From the NCBI RefSeq assembly GCF_001522585.2, contig NZ_CP013372.1, positions 620,001-684,000 on the forward strand: a stretch of DNA of 64,000 nucleotides, written 5' to 3'. The position numbers were made by a program, and so were the translations under genes. Below the pieces are notes generated by a model. The model saw only the letters and a program-made list of their open reading frames with translations. It did no database searches and had not been told where the DNA came from. How positions within the stretch are numbered: the stretch's first letter is position 1; each line of letters starts with the position of its first letter. This document shows positions 7,981-17,649 of this stretch, in pieces. This DNA comes from Burkholderia sp. NRF60-BP8. Its GTDB lineage: Bacteria; Pseudomonadota; Gammaproteobacteria; Burkholderiales; Burkholderiaceae.

Positions 7981-10900
7981 GCGCCTGATCCGCTTCGCGA
8001 TTGCGCACCGCTGGCTCGTGATGCTGGCGATCGCGGCCGTGGCCGCGCTGGGCGTGTTCAGCTACCAGCGGCTGCCGATCGACGCGGTGCCCGACATCAC
8101 CAACGTGCAGGTGCAGATCAACACGTCCGCGCCCGGCTACTCGCCGCTCGAAGCCGAGCAGCGCATCACCTATCCGGTCGAGACCGCGATGGCCGGGCTG
8201 CCGGGGCTGGAGCAGACGCGCTCGATCTCGCGTTACGGGCTGTCGCAGGTCACCGTGATCTTCAAGGACGGCACCGACATCTACTTCGCGCGGCAGCTCG
8301 TCAACGAGCGCATTCAGGAAGCGAAGGACAAGTTGCCGGCCGGCATCGCGCCCGCGATGGGGCCGACGTCGACGGGCCTCGGCGAGATCTACCTGTGGAC
8401 CGTCGAGGCCGACGCCGGCGCGCGCAAGCCCGACGGCACGCGCTATACGGCGGCCGACCTGCGGGAACTGCAGGACTGGGTCGTGCGGCCGCAGTTGCGC
8501 AACGTGCGCGGCGTGACCGAGGTCAACTCGATCGGCGGCTACGTGAAGGAGTACCGCGTCGCGCCGAACCCGGCAAAGCTGATGTCGTACGGGCTGACGC
8601 TCGCCGACGTCGTGCGCGCGCTGGAGCGCAACAACGACAACGTCGGCGCCGGCTACATCGAAAAGCGCGGCGAGCAGTATCTGGTGCGCGTGCCGGGCCA
8701 GGCGCGCACCGTCGACGACATCGCGAACATCGTGCTGACCAACGTCGGCGGCGTGCCGGTGCGGATGAAGGACATCGGCGCGGTCGACATCGGCCGCGAA
8801 CTGCGCACCGGCGCCGCGACGTCGAACGGCGAGGAAGTCGTGCTCGGCACGGTGTTCATGCTGATGGGCGAGAACAGCCGGACGGTGTCGAAGGCCGTCG
8901 CCGCGAAGATGGAGGACGTGAACCGCACGCTGCCGGCCGGCGTGAAGGCGATTCCGGTGTACGACCGCACGGTGCTCGTCGAGAAGGCCGTCGCGACGGT
9001 GAAGAAGAACCTGCTCGAAGGCGCGGTGCTCGTGATTGCCGTGCTGTTCCTGTTCCTCGGCAACATCCGCGCGGCGCTGATCACCGCGCTCGTGATTCCG
9101 CTGTCGATGCTGATGACCTTCACCGGGATGGTCAACGCGAATGTGAGCGCCAACCTGATGAGTCTCGGCGCGCTCGACTTCGGGATCATCGTGGACGGCG
9201 CGGTGGTGATCGTCGAGAACTGCGTGCGGCGGCTCGCGCATGCGCAGGCGGCGGCCGGGCGGCCGCTCACGCGCGCCGAGCGTTTTGCCGAAGTGTTCGG
9301 CGCATCGCAGGAGGCGCGCCGTGCATTGATATTCGGACAACTGATCATCATGGTGGTGTACCTGCCGATCTTCGCGCTGACCGGCGTCGAAGGCAAGATG
9401 TTCCACCCGATGGCGACGACCGTCGTGATGGCGCTCGCCGCCGCGATGGTGCTGACCGTCACGTTCATTCCGGCGGCCGTCGCGTTGTTCATCGGCGAGC
9501 GGGTCGAGGAGACGGAAAACCGGCTGATGGGCTGGGCGCGGCGCGCGTACGAGCCGGTGCTCGCCGCGTTCATGATGCGCCCGGCGCGCGTGATGACCGG
9601 GGCGGGCGCGATCGTGCTGGTCACGCTGGGGCTGGCGACGCGCCTCGGCAGCGAGTTCATCCCGAGCCTGAACGAGGGCGATCTGGCCGTATCCGCGCTG
9701 CGGATTCCCGGCACGAGCCTGTCGCAGTCGGTCGAGATGCAGAAGTCGATCGAGAAGACGCTGAAGGCGCGCTTCCCCGAGATCGAGCGCGTGTTCGCGC
9801 GCACCGGCACGGCCGAAATCGCCGCCGACCCGATGCCGCCGAACCTGTCGGACGGCTACATCATGCTGAAGCCGGCCGACACGTGGTCCGATCCGAAGAA
9901 ACCGCGCGATCGGCTCGTGCGCGAGATCGAGGACGCGCTCGCCGAGCTGCCGGGCAACGCGTACGAGTTCTCGCAGCCGATCCAGCTGCGCTTCAACGAG
10001 CTGATTTCGGGCGTGCGCAGCGACGTCGCCGTGAAGCTCTTCGGCGACGACATGGCCGTGCTGAACCGGACCGGCGAGCAGATCGCCGCTGCCTTGCAGA
10101 AGGTGCCGGGCGCGTCGGAGGTGAAGGTCGAGCAGACCACGGGCCTGCCGGTGCTGACCGTCAACCTCGACCGCGACAAGCTCGCGCGCTACGGCGTGAG
10201 CGTCGCCGACCTGCAGGATTCGGTGGCCGCGGCCGTCGGCGGCCGGAAGGCCGGCACGCTGTTCCAGGGCGACCGCCGCTTCGACATCGTCGTGCGGCTG
10301 CCCGACGAACTGCGCTCCGACATCGAGGCGATCAAGCGGCTGCCGATCGCGCTGCCCGCGCCGGCCACGGGCGCCGCCGCGCGGCTCGCGGCAGCCCCGT
10401 ACGTGCCGCTCGCGGAGCTCGCGACGATCGACGTGGCGCCCGGCCCGAACCAGATCAGCCGCGAGGACGGCAAGCGGCGGGTGGTGGTCAGCGCGAACGT
10501 GCGCGGCCGCGACGTCGGCTCGTTCGTCGCCGATGCGCGCGAGCAATTGCAGCAGGACGTGCGCGTGCCGGCCGGTTACTGGGTGTCGTGGGGCGGGCAA
10601 TTCGAGCAACTGCAGAGCGCGAGCGAGCGCTTGAAGCTCGTCGTGCCGCTCGCGCTGTTCATGGTGTTCGTGTTGCTGTTCGTGATGTTCAACAACGTGA
10701 AGGACGGGCTGCTGGTGTTCACCGGCATTCCGTTCGCGCTGAGCGGCGGTGTCGTGTCGCTGTGGCTGCGCGGGATTCCGCTGTCGATCACGGCGGCGGT
10801 CGGTTTCATCGCGCTGTCCGGCGTGGCGGTGCTCAACGGGCTCGTGATGATCTCGTTCATCCGCAACCTGCGCGACGAAGGGACGCCGCTCGACGCGGCC

Positions 10901-11185
10901 GTGCGCGACGGCGCGCTCACGCGGCTGCGGCCCGTGCTGATGACCGCGCTGGTCGCGTCGCTCGGCTTCCTGCCGATGGCGTTCGCGACCGGCACCGGCG
11001 CCGAGGTGCAGCGCCCGCTTGCGACGGTCGTGATCGGCGGTATCCTGTCGTCCACGGCGTTGACGCTGCTGGTGCTGCCGGTGCTGTACCGTGTCAGCCA
11101 TGCGGTGTCGTGGCGCACGGCGTTGCGCGGCGGCGTCGGTGCGCGCGTGCTGCGCCGGCTGGGTTTCTTCAAGGGTAATGCGTGA
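7973..11185 (+). CDS. czcA: Heavy-metal RND efflux pump, CzcA (HME) family
   Basis: 1070 residues, the usual length of HME-RND pumps, with twelve membrane helices and two large periplasmic loops. The first helix is [22 protein letters not shown]4 carries [15 protein letters not shown]. The acidic residues fall at D402, D408 and E415, the same numbers as the proton-relay residues known in Cupriavidus CzcA. CusA-type Cu/Ag pumps have a different TM4 sequence, so a divalent cation such as Zn, Co, Cd or Ni is predicted. It expels metal from periplasm or cytoplasm by proton antiport with the two preceding products. Its stop codon overlaps the regulator's ATG by one base (TGATG), so the two are translationally coupled. 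Confidence 0.93.
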   Translation: MFERLIRFAIAHRWLVMLAIAAVAALGVFSYQRLPIDAVPDITNVQVQINTSAPGYSPLEAEQRITYPVETAMAGLPGLEQTRSISRYGLSQVTVIFKDGTDIYFARQLVNERIQEAKDKLPAGIAPAMGPTSTGLGEIYLWTVEADAGARKPDGTRYTAADLRELQDWVVRPQLRNVRGVTEVNSIGGYVKEYRVAPNPAKLMSYGLTLADVVRALERNNDNVGAGYIEKRGEQYLVRVPGQARTVDDIANIVLTNVGGVPVRMKDIGAVDIGRELRTGAATSNGEEVVLGTVFMLMGENSRTVSKAVAAKMEDVNRTLPAGVKAIPVYDRTVLVEKAVATVKKNLLEGAVLVIAVLFLFLGNIRAALITALVIPLSMLMTFTGMVNANVSANLMSLGALDFGIIVDGAVVIVENCVRRLAHAQAAAGRPLTRAERFAEVFGASQEARRALIFGQLIIMVVYLPIFALTGVEGKMFHPMATTVVMALAAAMVLTVTFIPAAVALFIGERVEETENRLMGWARRAYEPVLAAFMMRPARVMTGAGAIVLVTLGLATRLGSEFIPSLNEGDLAVSALRIPGTSLSQSVEMQKSIEKTLKARFPEIERVFARTGTAEIAADPMPPNLSDGYIMLKPADTWSDPKKPRDRLVREIEDALAELPGNAYEFSQPIQLRFNELISGVRSDVAVKLFGDDMAVLNRTGEQIAAALQKVPGASEVKVEQTTGLPVLTVNLDRDKLARYGVSVADLQDSVAAAVGGRKAGTLFQGDRRFDIVVRLPDELRSDIEAIKRLPIALPAPATGAAARLAAAPYVPLAELATIDVAPGPNQISREDGKRRVVVSANVRGRDVGSFVADAREQLQQDVRVPAGYWVSWGGQFEQLQSASERLKLVVPLALFMVFVLLFVMFNNVKDGLLVFTGIPFALSGGVVSLWLRGIPLSITAAVGFIALSGVAVLNGLVMISFIRNLRDEGTPLDAAVRDGALTRLRPVLMTALVASLGFLPMAFATGTGAEVQRPLATVVIGGILSSTALTLLVLPVLYRVSHAVSWRTALRGGVGARVLRRLGFFKGNA

Positions 11186-11868
11186 TGCGAATTCTGATTG
11201 TCGAGGATGAACCGAAGACGGGCGCGTATCTGCGCAAGGGCCTGACCGAGGCCGGCTACGTCGTCGACTGGGTCGAGGACGGCATCACGGGCCAGCACCA
11301 GGCCGAAACGGAGGAGTACGACCTGCTCGTACTCGACGTGATGCTGCCCGGGCAGGACGGCTGGACGTTGCTGCAGAACCTGCGGCGCAGCAAGTCGACG
11401 CCCGTGCTGTTCCTCACCGCGCGCGACGACGTCGGCGATCGCGTGAAGGGGCTCGAACTCGGCGCGGACGACTATCTCGCGAAGCCGTTCGATTTCGTCG
11501 AGCTGACCGCGCGCATCAAGTCGATCCTGCGGCGCGGCCAGCCGCGCGACTCGAACACGCTGCGCGTGGCCGATCTCGAACTCGACCTGACGCGCCGCAA
11601 GGCCACGCGGCAGGGCGACACGATCCTGCTGACCGCGAAGGAGTTCGCGCTGCTGTGGCTGCTGATGCGCCGCGAAGGCGAGATCCTGCCGCGCGCGACC
11701 ATCGCGTCGCAGGTGTGGGACATGAACTTCAACAGCGACACGAACGTCGTCGATTCGGCGATTCGCCGGCTGCGCTCGAAGATCGACGACGCGTACGAAC
11801 CGAAGCTGATCCACACGGTGCGCGGGATGGGCTACGTGCTCGAAACGCGCGGCGGCGCGGCCGCATGA
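11185..11868 (+). CDS. OmpR-family heavy-metal response regulator (CusR/IrlR/CzcR type)
   Basis: 227 residues. The receiver domain (1-120) has the acidic pocket EDE at 7-9, phosphoacceptor Asp51 in [10 protein letters not shown], and the lysine of LAKPF. A winged-helix DNA-binding domain of OmpR type follows ([26 protein letters not shown]... to VRGMGYVLE). ATG 11185 is preferred over GTG 11182, since the product then begins MRILIVEDE as in the family. It overlaps the pump gene by one base and the sensor gene by four (ATGA). It probably binds the ATGAC-N6-GTCAT-like boxes at 4957 and 13741-14405; that link is inferred from family box architecture and proximity. Confidence 0.93.
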   Translation: MRILIVEDEPKTGAYLRKGLTEAGYVVDWVEDGITGQHQAETEEYDLLVLDVMLPGQDGWTLLQNLRRSKSTPVLFLTARDDVGDRVKGLELGADDYLAKPFDFVELTARIKSILRRGQPRDSNTLRVADLELDLTRRKATRQGDTILLTAKEFALLWLLMRREGEILPRATIASQVWDMNFNSDTNVVDSAIRRLRSKIDDAYEPKLIHTVRGMGYVLETRGGAAA

Positions 11869-13289
11869 TCGCGCGCCTGCTGCCGCGCACGCTGCGCGGC
11901 CGCCTGACCGCGCTGATCATCCTGTCGACGTCGGTGATCCTCGCGTCGAGCGGCGTCGCACTGTACGAGGCGCTGAGCAACCGCGTCGAAGCCACGGCGG
12001 CCGAGCAGATGGCCGGCATTTCCGCCGCACTGGGGGCACACCTGGCCGAGGCGCGCACGACGGCCGACGTCGCGCGCAACGCCGATATCTGGATCGACCA
12101 GTTGCACGGGCATCCGAACATGGATCTCGCGATCTTCGATGCCGGCGGTGCGCGCCTCGTCGGCACCCCGGGCTTCCGTCCGTATGCGCCGCTGCTGTCG
12201 ATGAACGCCGGGCGCGTGCCGGTCGGCATCGCCGCGCCCGGCGAGCGGCACCGGTATCTGCTGACGAGCGTGCCGCTCGCCGGCGCCGGGGCGCCCGTGG
12301 TGCGCGTCGCCGTGCAATACGACCGCAGCGCCGACGTGCTGCTGTTGCGCACGCACGCTTATACGATCGTCGTGATCGAGGTGTTCGGCGTGGTGCTCGC
12401 GGCCGCGATCGCATACGGCATCGCGGCGCTCGGGCTGAGCCCGCTGCGACGATTCGCGGCGCGCGCCGAGCAGATGTCGACGAGCCGGCTCGCGCATCCG
12501 CTGCCGGAACTCGATACGTCGGGCGAGCTGAAGGAACTCGAGCATGCGTTCAACGGGATGCTCGCGCGGCTGAACGAATCGTTCACGCGGCTGAGCCAGT
12601 TCTCGTCGAATCTCGCGCACGACATGCGCACGCCGCTGACGAACCTGCAGGCGGCCGCGCAGGTCGTGCTGTCGCAACCGCGCAGCGCGGACGAATACCG
12701 GAGCGTGATCGAGTCGAGCATCGACGAATACCAGCGGCTGTCGCGAATGATCGAGGACATGCTGTTTCTCGCGCGTTCGGAGCAGGCCGGCACGTCGATC
12801 GATGTGCGACGCCTGAATGCGGCGGAGGAGGCGGAGCGGGTGGCCGGCTACTACGAGCCGCTTGCGGAAGACGCGGGCGTGACGGTGAAGGTCGACGGCC
12901 ATGCGTGGGTCGATGCGGATCTGACGCTGTACCAGCGCGCGTTGAGCAACCTGCTGTCGAATGCGCTGACCTATGCGCCGCGCGGCAGCGTCGTGACGAT
13001 CGATTGCGTCGAGCAGGGCGGCGCGACGACGATCGCCGTATCGGATACGGGGCCCGGCATCGCGGCGGAGCACGTCGGGCGGATTTTCGAGCGCTTTTAT
13101 CGCGTCGATCCGTCGCGGCACGATTCGGCGTCGGGCACCGGGCTCGGCCTCGCGATCGTCCGGTCGATCATGGACAATCACGGCGGCGAATGCGGCGTCG
13201 ACAGCGAACCGGGTCGCCGCACGACCTTCTGGCTGCGCTTTCCGCGACGGCCGGCCGCGCCTGAACGGCCGGCCGCCATCGGCGCCTGA
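11865..13289 (+). CDS. Heavy-metal sensor histidine kinase (CusS/IrlS type)
   Basis: 474 residues. TM1 is at about 14-34; a periplasmic sensor region of about 130 residues contains little His or Cys; TM2 is at about 164-190 and a HAMP linker follows ([15 protein letters not shown]). The dimerisation helix has phospho-accepting His252 in [12 protein letters not shown], then an ATPase domain with N box [13 protein letters not shown]1 DTGPGI, F box FERFYRVD and G2 GTGLGLAIV. All catalytic motifs are intact. The ATG lies within the regulator's stop (ATGA). It should sense periplasmic metal and phosphorylate the regulator at 11185. It ends the efflux operon. Confidence 0.92.
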   Translation: MIARLLPRTLRGRLTALIILSTSVILASSGVALYEALSNRVEATAAEQMAGISAALGAHLAEARTTADVARNADIWIDQLHGHPNMDLAIFDAGGARLVGTPGFRPYAPLLSMNAGRVPVGIAAPGERHRYLLTSVPLAGAGAPVVRVAVQYDRSADVLLLRTHAYTIVVIEVFGVVLAAAIAYGIAALGLSPLRRFAARAEQMSTSRLAHPLPELDTSGELKELEHAFNGMLARLNESFTRLSQFSSNLAHDMRTPLTNLQAAAQVVLSQPRSADEYRSVIESSIDEYQRLSRMIEDMLFLARSEQAGTSIDVRRLNAAEEAERVAGYYEPLAEDAGVTVKVDGHAWVDADLTLYQRALSNLLSNALTYAPRGSVVTIDCVEQGGATTIAVSDTGPGIAAEHVGRIFERFYRVDPSRHDSASGTGLGLAIVRSIMDNHGGECGVDSEPGRRTTFWLRFPRRPAAPERPAAIGA

Positions 13290-13367
13290 CGGTGCGGGCG
13301 CACACGCCCGCGCGCTCGCCGTAAGCAGCCGCGCGCGGCGCGTTGCCCGCGGCCGGGAGGCTGGGCG

Positions 13368-13655
13368 TCATTGCTTCGCGGTCAGGTCGTCGTGATTGTC
13401 GGTCTGCGGCCTCTTCTCGCCGCCATGCACCGAAATCCCGTGCAGTTCCTTGTTGCGTGCAACGATCTCGCCGGTCGGCGGGTACTGCGTCTTGCTCGTC
13501 GGCACGACACCGTCGTGCTGCGCCTGTTTCAGTTCGTCGACGACCTGCGAGCGGGACTTGCCTTGCATTTGCGTTTGGGCGTGCGCGGCCTGCGCGGCCA
13601 TGCCGAGCGACAGCGTGGCGGCGACGAACCATGCTGCGAGTTTTGCGGTTTTCAT
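13368..13655 (-). CDS. DUF4148 secreted small protein
   Basis: 95 residues: signal peptide MKTAKLAAWFVAATLSLG...AHA cleaved before QTQMQG, then a short DUF4148 domain (KSRSQVVDELKQAQHDG, YPPTGEIVARNKELHG) ending in a charged tail with TDNHDDLTAK. These proteins are abundant in Burkholderiaceae and have no settled function. The Shine-Dalgarno (GGAGAGC on the minus strand) fits ATG 13655; longer upstream frame has no support. It converges with the sensor-kinase gene and is divergent from the small lipoprotein gene. Two ATGAC-N6-GTCAT-like boxes lie 86-157 bases upstream, so metal-linked control is plausible. Confidence 0.88.
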   Translation of the reverse strand: MKTAKLAAWFVAATLSLGMAAQAAHAQTQMQGKSRSQVVDELKQAQHDGVVPTSKTQYPPTGEIVARNKELHGISVHGGEKRPQTDNHDDLTAKQ

Positions 13656-13740
13656 CGAGTGCTCTCCTTGATCACGGCCGCCGGGTGGCGAACCATGGAC
13701 CCAGTATGCGAAAGCGGCCGTGCGCGATCGTGATCGCGAG

Positions 13741-13756
13741 ATGAAAAATGCGTCAG
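13741..13756 (+). promoter_or_regulatory. Candidate metal response-regulator box (site E)
   Basis: ATGAA-AAATGC-GTCAG. On the minus strand it reads CTGAC-N6-TTCAT, a weaker match to the five-site motif. It lies about 86 bases upstream of the DUF4148 start at 13655. Confidence 0.35.
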
Positions 13757-13796
13757 ATTGCGGGGCGCGGTGGCGTACCGTGCGGACTCGCTCGAC

Positions 13797-13812
13797 ATGA
13801 CGCAACCGTCAT
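13797..13812 (+). promoter_or_regulatory. Candidate metal response-regulator box (site A, best match)
   Basis: ATGAC-GCAACC-GTCAT, with perfect 5-base arms that extend to seven (CATGACG/CGTCATG). It lies between the divergent DUF4148 gene (13655, minus) and the small lipoprotein frame (plus), so it could serve either promoter. The spacing matches the CusR/PcoR box family. Confidence 0.55.
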
Positions 13813-13952
13813 GTTCGCGTCATCGGTGCGATGAGCGGGAAGCGGAACATGAGGTCTGCCGTCGGCCGACCGCGCCGGCGGCATTCGTGCCGATCGCGAC
13901 GACAGTGTCGATAGCGTGCGGCGCTGTTCAGGCCTTCATTCCGGATCGACAA

Positions 13953-14195
13953 TTGCACCGTCCTGCCATTCATTTCGCGTTGATCGCAGTCCTGATCGTT
14001 CCGTTGCTCTCGGGCTGCGCATCGTCGACGCGCTCCGGTGCCGCGGCAACTGCACCTGCCGCGGTTCGCAAGCCAGCGCGGGCCGCCTCGATGCCTGGCG
14101 AGCAGATCGACTATGCCGGGCACCGCTGCGGCAATCCGAACCTGTATGTGAAAACGCATCCATGCCTGTTCCCGCAGCGCAACGCCGCGCCCTGA
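13953..14195 (+). CDS. Small putative lipoprotein
   Basis: 80 residues if translation begins at TTG 13953; the frame is open further upstream (from 13758), but that part has no protein-like character. The product starts with a hydrophobic stretch and a convincing lipobox, LLSGC at about residues 18-22, followed by a Ser/Ala-rich tether. A conserved-looking tail has two cysteines (HRCGNPNLYVKTHPCLFPQ). It would be an outer-membrane-anchored periplasmic protein. No ATG is available near the lipobox, so the start is uncertain. It neighbours site A at 13797. Function unknown. Confidence 0.5.
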   Translation: MHRPAIHFALIAVLIVPLLSGCASSTRSGAAATAPAAVRKPARAASMPGEQIDYAGHRCGNPNLYVKTHPCLFPQRNAAP

Positions 14196-14219
14196 TCGTC
14201 GGACCCGCGTAAAAAAAAC

Positions 14220-14245
14220 GGCCCGGCACTCGACGAGTCCGGGCC
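14220..14245 (-). terminator. Rho-independent-type hairpin, U-tract on the minus strand
   Basis: Stem GGCCCGG...CCGGGCC with an internal ACTCG-A-CGAGT stem, so nearly the whole element pairs. A run of eight A on the plus strand (14211-14218) becomes a U-tract for leftward transcription. No leftward gene is seen immediately to the right, so it may insulate against antisense reading or serve the rightward lipoprotein gene as a hairpin only. Confidence 0.6.
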
Positions 14246-14355
14246 TAATGCGTGATCGTGCCGTACGGCGGCGACCCGCTGCGTGGAGGGGAACGGGCAG
14301 GGCCCGCTACCGTTCCGATCGTAGCGGCGCGGCGCATCGCGAACCTGATCGGAAC

Positions 14356-14371
14356 ATGAAATTTTCGTCAC
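14356..14371 (-). promoter_or_regulatory. Candidate metal response-regulator box (site D)
   Basis: On the minus strand GTGAC-GAAAAT-TTCAT, 113-128 bases upstream of the DUF4148 paralogue at 14484 and 18 bases from site B. Confidence 0.4.
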
Positions 14372-14389
14372 GCAGTGCATGGCGGAACG

Positions 14390-14405
14390 GTGACGAAACC
14401 GTCAT
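14390..14405 (+). promoter_or_regulatory. Candidate metal response-regulator box (site B)
   Basis: GTGAC-GAAACC-GTCAT, differing from site A at three positions. It lies about 80 bases upstream of the ATG at 14484, a normal place for an activator site. Confidence 0.5.
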
Positions 14406-14483
14406 GAAGCGATCACGAATCCGCACCGCCGCGGGATCAAAGTGATGGCTCCCGTCAAGACATTCCAATAAGGAGCTGTTCAC

Positions 14484-14765
14484 ATGAACATGCCGCACCC
14501 GGCGATCGCCGTTAGCGTTGTCGCACCGTCGATCGCGGCCTTCTCGCAGGTCGTGGCCGCGCAGCCGAAGCGCCGTCGGGACGTGATTCAGGAACGGCTG
14601 CGCGCGCGTCGCGACGGCGCGATCCCGATCCCGAGCCCGACTCACGACTACCCGGCGAGCCCGACCGCCGTCGCGCGCCATCGGGCGATTCATCGCGCGA
14701 CCGTTCGTCGCGGCGACGAGTCGCCGCCGGTCGATGCGCACGACGACCGCTTCGTGGGGCTTTGA
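14484..14765 (+). CDS. Divergent DUF4148-like secreted protein
   Basis: 93 residues. An N-terminal hydrophobic segment (AIAVSVVAPSIAAFSQVVAAQ) looks like a signal peptide. The mature part aligns by eye with the DUF4148 protein at 13368: RRDVIQERLRARRDGAIP against RSQVVDELKQAQHDGVVP, then YPASPTAVARHRAIHR against YPPTGEIVARNKELHG, then VDAHDD against TDNHDD. It appears to be a diverged paralogue. AAGGAG lies ten bases before the ATG. Boxes B and D lie upstream. A periplasmic protein follows 27 bases downstream, probably in the same transcript. Function unknown; a role in metal stress is inferred from the shared box. Confidence 0.75.
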   Translation: MNMPHPAIAVSVVAPSIAAFSQVVAAQPKRRRDVIQERLRARRDGAIPIPSPTHDYPASPTAVARHRAIHRATVRRGDESPPVDAHDDRFVGL

Positions 14766-14792
14766 TCGTTCATCGATGAAAAGGAGCGTGCG

Positions 14793-15296
14793 ATGCGCAA
14801 TGTCGCGAAAGGGATCGTGCTGGCGGCGTACCTGATGTCGGCGGCCGCGATGGCGGCAGGCTGGCCGGAACGTGCGCTGTCGCACGCGTCGGCGCACGAC
14901 GTCGGTCGCCGCGCGAACGAGCGAATGCGCTGCGAGTTGGCGGCCGTGCCGGCCGGCGCGTGGACCGCGACGTTCGCGCGCGGACAATGCGAAGTCGCCG
15001 CTGGCCGGCTGACGTTCGTGCCGGCCGATGCCGGCGACGCGTCGACCGTCGCGGCGAAACGGATCGTGCTCGGCGACGTCCGTACCGTGTCGCATCAGTC
15101 GCGCAAGCTGAAGGAGCAATTGCAACTGACGACACGCGACGAAGTGATCGCGCTGAACGTGCTGACCGACGACGGCAGCCGCAAATCGCGCGAACATGCG
15201 ATCGACCTGTGGACCGCGCTGCGCAACGCGGGTGTCGCGCCGGTCAACGGCACGCGCATCGTCGATACGTGGCCGACCGGCGCGACGACCTGGTAG
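14793..15296 (+). CDS. Periplasmic protein of unknown function
   Basis: 167 residues: signal peptide with core IVLAAYLMSAAAMA, then a soluble domain with two cysteines (MRCELAAV and ARGQCEVAAG) that could form a disulphide. It ends DTWPTGATTW. No family was recognised. AAGGAG precedes the ATG, and the gene follows the DUF4148-like gene by 27 bases, so co-expression is likely. It converges with the ZIP-like transporter gene with only 22 bases between the stops. Confidence 0.7.
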   Translation: MRNVAKGIVLAAYLMSAAAMAAGWPERALSHASAHDVGRRANERMRCELAAVPAGAWTATFARGQCEVAAGRLTFVPADAGDASTVAAKRIVLGDVRTVSHQSRKLKEQLQLTTRDEVIALNVLTDDGSRKSREHAIDLWTALRNAGVAPVNGTRIVDTWPTGATTW

Positions 15297-15318
15297 CCGT
15301 CGCGCCGTCGAACGCGGC

Positions 15319-16044
15319 TTACCCGGCCTTCACGGATCCTTCGATCAGGAAGAACACGATGAAGCCGATGAAGAACGAGGCCGTCGCGAACGGTGTCTCG
15401 GGCACTTCGTGCGCTTCGACCAGCAGTTCCTCGGTGACGAGGTACAGCAGCGCGACCGTGCCGAGCCCCAGCAGCGCCGCATAGATATTCGCCGGCAGCC
15501 CGGCGAACGCCGCATTGCCCGCAACGGCTGCGACGCTCAGCAGCGCCGCGAGCGCGACCGGCACGACGATCGACGGCGTGCGGCCGATGCCGGCCGCGGC
15601 CAGCGCCGCGCTGACCGACAGCGCGAGGAACAGCACCTCGAGCGTCAGTGCGACGGTCAGGATGATGCCGCTTTCGTCGCTCGCGGAAAAGGCGATGCCG
15701 AGCACCAGGCCGTCGACGACGAGATCGATCGCGGTGACGACGATCAGGCTCACGGGCAACCGCGCGTCCTCGAAGCGCGTCTCGACCGCACCAGACAACG
15801 CGCGAATCGCCAGCATCAGCGCGATCCCGAGCACGAAGCCGACGACGACCGGAAACAGCGCATGCGCACGGTCCTGCGGCAGCAGTTCGAGCGCGGCGGC
15901 CGCGAACACGATGCCGCCGGTGAAATGCTGGATCACGCTCGAGGTTTTCGGGCCGGGCGCGCGCCACGCGGCCGCGAGGGCGCCGAAGCAGGCCGCCAGC
16001 ACGGGCGGTAACGTGAGCAGCGCGAGCTTCGCGGTGGGGGTCAT
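15319..16044 (-). CDS. ZIP-like divalent metal transporter
   Basis: 241 residues with about eight helices: VIQHFTGGIVFAAAALELLPQ in TM2, a TM4 segment VTAIDLVVDGLVLGIAFSAS, and TM7-8 near LLYLVTEELLVEAHE. This is the layout of ZIP proteins, which move Zn, Fe or Mn into the cytoplasm. The usual HNFPEG metal motif of TM4 is replaced by DLVVDG, so the metal site is non-canonical and transport may differ in metal or direction. It lies at the right edge of the metal-efflux region, oriented toward it. No operator box of the five-site type was seen upstream. Confidence 0.75.
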   Translation of the reverse strand: MTPTAKLALLTLPPVLAACFGALAAAWRAPGPKTSSVIQHFTGGIVFAAAALELLPQDRAHALFPVVVGFVLGIALMLAIRALSGAVETRFEDARLPVSLIVVTAIDLVVDGLVLGIAFSASDESGIILTVALTLEVLFLALSVSAALAAAGIGRTPSIVVPVALAALLSVAAVAGNAAFAGLPANIYAALLGLGTVALLYLVTEELLVEAHEVPETPFATASFFIGFIVFFLIEGSVKAG

Positions 16045-16206
16045 GAGGTCTCTCGGCGGTGGGCGTGTCGCAGCGGAGGCTGCGTCGCACGATCGTACGC
16101 GCGGGGCGTCGCCCCGGCATCGACCGGAGATTGAACACCTTGAAGCCGCTCCAAGGTCAAGCGGCTCGATGCCCGCGCACCGGCGAGCCGGCCCGCCCCG
16201 TTCCGG

Positions 16207-17502
16207 TCAAAGCTGCGCGAGCGCCTGGTCGAGATCGGCGAGCAGGTCGTCGATATGCTCGATGCCGATCGACAGCCGCACCGTCTCTTCCTTCACGCCG
16301 GCCTTCGCGAGTTCGGCCGGCGACAGTTGGCGGTGCGTGGTCGATGCCGGGTGCGTCGCGAGCGACTTCGTATCGCCGATGTTGACGAGCCGCGTGAACA
16401 GCTTCAGCGCGTCCTGGAACTTCGCGCCGCCGTCGCGGCCACCTTTTACGCCGAACGTCAGGATGCCCGGCGCACGGCCCGACAGGTAGCGCGCGACGAG
16501 CGGATGGTCGGGGTGATCGGGCAGGCCCGCGTAGTTCACCCATTCGACGTGCTCGTGGCGCGCGAGGTGCTGCGCGATCTTCAGCGCGTTGTCGCTGATC
16601 CGCTCGACGCGCAGCGCGAGCGTCTCGATTCCCTGCAGGATCTGGAACGCATTGAACGGCGAGATCGCCGCGCCCATGTTGCGCAACGGCACCACGCGGG
16701 CGCGGCCGATATAGGCTGCCGGCCCGAACGCATCGGTATAGACGACGCCGTGATAGCTGACGTCCGGCTCGTTGAGCCGCGTGAAGCGGTCCGCGTGCTC
16801 GGCCCACGGGAACTTGCCCGAATCGACGATCGCGCCGCCGAGGCTCGTGCCGTGTCCGCCGAGATATTTCGTCAGCGAGTGCACGACGATGTCCGCGCCG
16901 TGTTCGAACGGGCGCAGCAGGTATGGCGACGGCACCGTGTTGTCGACGATCAACGGGATGCCGCGGCGATGCGCGACCTCCGCGAGCGCGGCGATGTCGG
17001 TGACGTTGCCGAGCGGGTTGCCGACCGATTCCGCGAAGATCGCCTTCGTGCGCGCATCGATCAGCGGTGCGAACGATGCGGGATCGCGCGGATCGGCGAA
17101 GCGCGTGGCGATCCCGTATTGCGGCAGCGTATGCGCGAACAGGTTGTAGGTACCGCCGTACAGCGAACTCGCAGACACGATGTTGTCGCCGGCTTCGGCG
17201 ATCGTTTGGATCGCATACGTGACGGCGGCTTGCCCCGACGCGAGCGCGAGCGCGCCGATGCCGCCCTCGAGCGCGGCGATCCGCTGCTCGAGCACGTCCG
17301 TCGTCGGGTTCATGATCCGCGTGTAGATGTTGCCCTGGACCTTCAGGTCGAACAGGTCGGCGCCGTGCTGCGTGTCGTCGAATGCGTACGCAACGGTCTG
17401 GTAGATCGGAACGGCGACCGCGCGCGTGGTCGGGTCGGGGCGATAACCGCCGTGCACGGCGATGGTTTCGAGGCGCCAGTTCGAATTGGCCTGATCGGTC
17501 AT
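16207..17502 (-). CDS. metY: O-acetylhomoserine sulfhydrylase / aminocarboxypropyltransferase (MetY)
   Basis: 431 residues, the usual length for this PLP enzyme of the Cys/Met metabolism family. The PLP lysine lies in VVHSLTKYLGGHG. Substrate and cofactor segments YGGTYNLF, IVDNTVPSPYLLRP and the N-terminal ETIAVHGGYRPDPTTRAVAVPIYQ match MetY rather than MetB or MetZ. It makes homocysteine from O-acetylhomoserine and sulfide, or methionine directly from methanethiol. It is divergent from an O-methyltransferase gene. No SAM riboswitch features were seen in the 147-base gap. Confidence 0.93.
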   Translation of the reverse strand: MTDQANSNWRLETIAVHGGYRPDPTTRAVAVPIYQTVAYAFDDTQHGADLFDLKVQGNIYTRIMNPTTDVLEQRIAALEGGIGALALASGQAAVTYAIQTIAEAGDNIVSASSLYGGTYNLFAHTLPQYGIATRFADPRDPASFAPLIDARTKAIFAESVGNPLGNVTDIAALAEVAHRRGIPLIVDNTVPSPYLLRPFEHGADIVVHSLTKYLGGHGTSLGGAIVDSGKFPWAEHADRFTRLNEPDVSYHGVVYTDAFGPAAYIGRARVVPLRNMGAAISPFNAFQILQGIETLALRVERISDNALKIAQHLARHEHVEWVNYAGLPDHPDHPLVARYLSGRAPGILTFGVKGGRDGGAKFQDALKLFTRLVNIGDTKSLATHPASTTHRQLSPAELAKAGVKEETVRLSIGIEHIDDLLADLDQALAQL

Positions 17503-17649
17503 GGGTGCTCCGTTTGTTGTTGTGAAGGTCGAGGGTCCTGCCGTCCGGCGATTATAGGAGCACGTGTGCGGCTGCCCTTAGAACGAATGGTGTGTTGCTT
17601 ATCGGGCGCGGCGCATAGAATGCCTTTTTCCGCAGACGAGAGGTGCGCG

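Noticed and set aside
17503..17649. SAM riboswitch between metY and the O-methyltransferase gene
   Set aside because: The gap is 147 bases, and no SAM-I or SAM-II like conserved core was recognised.
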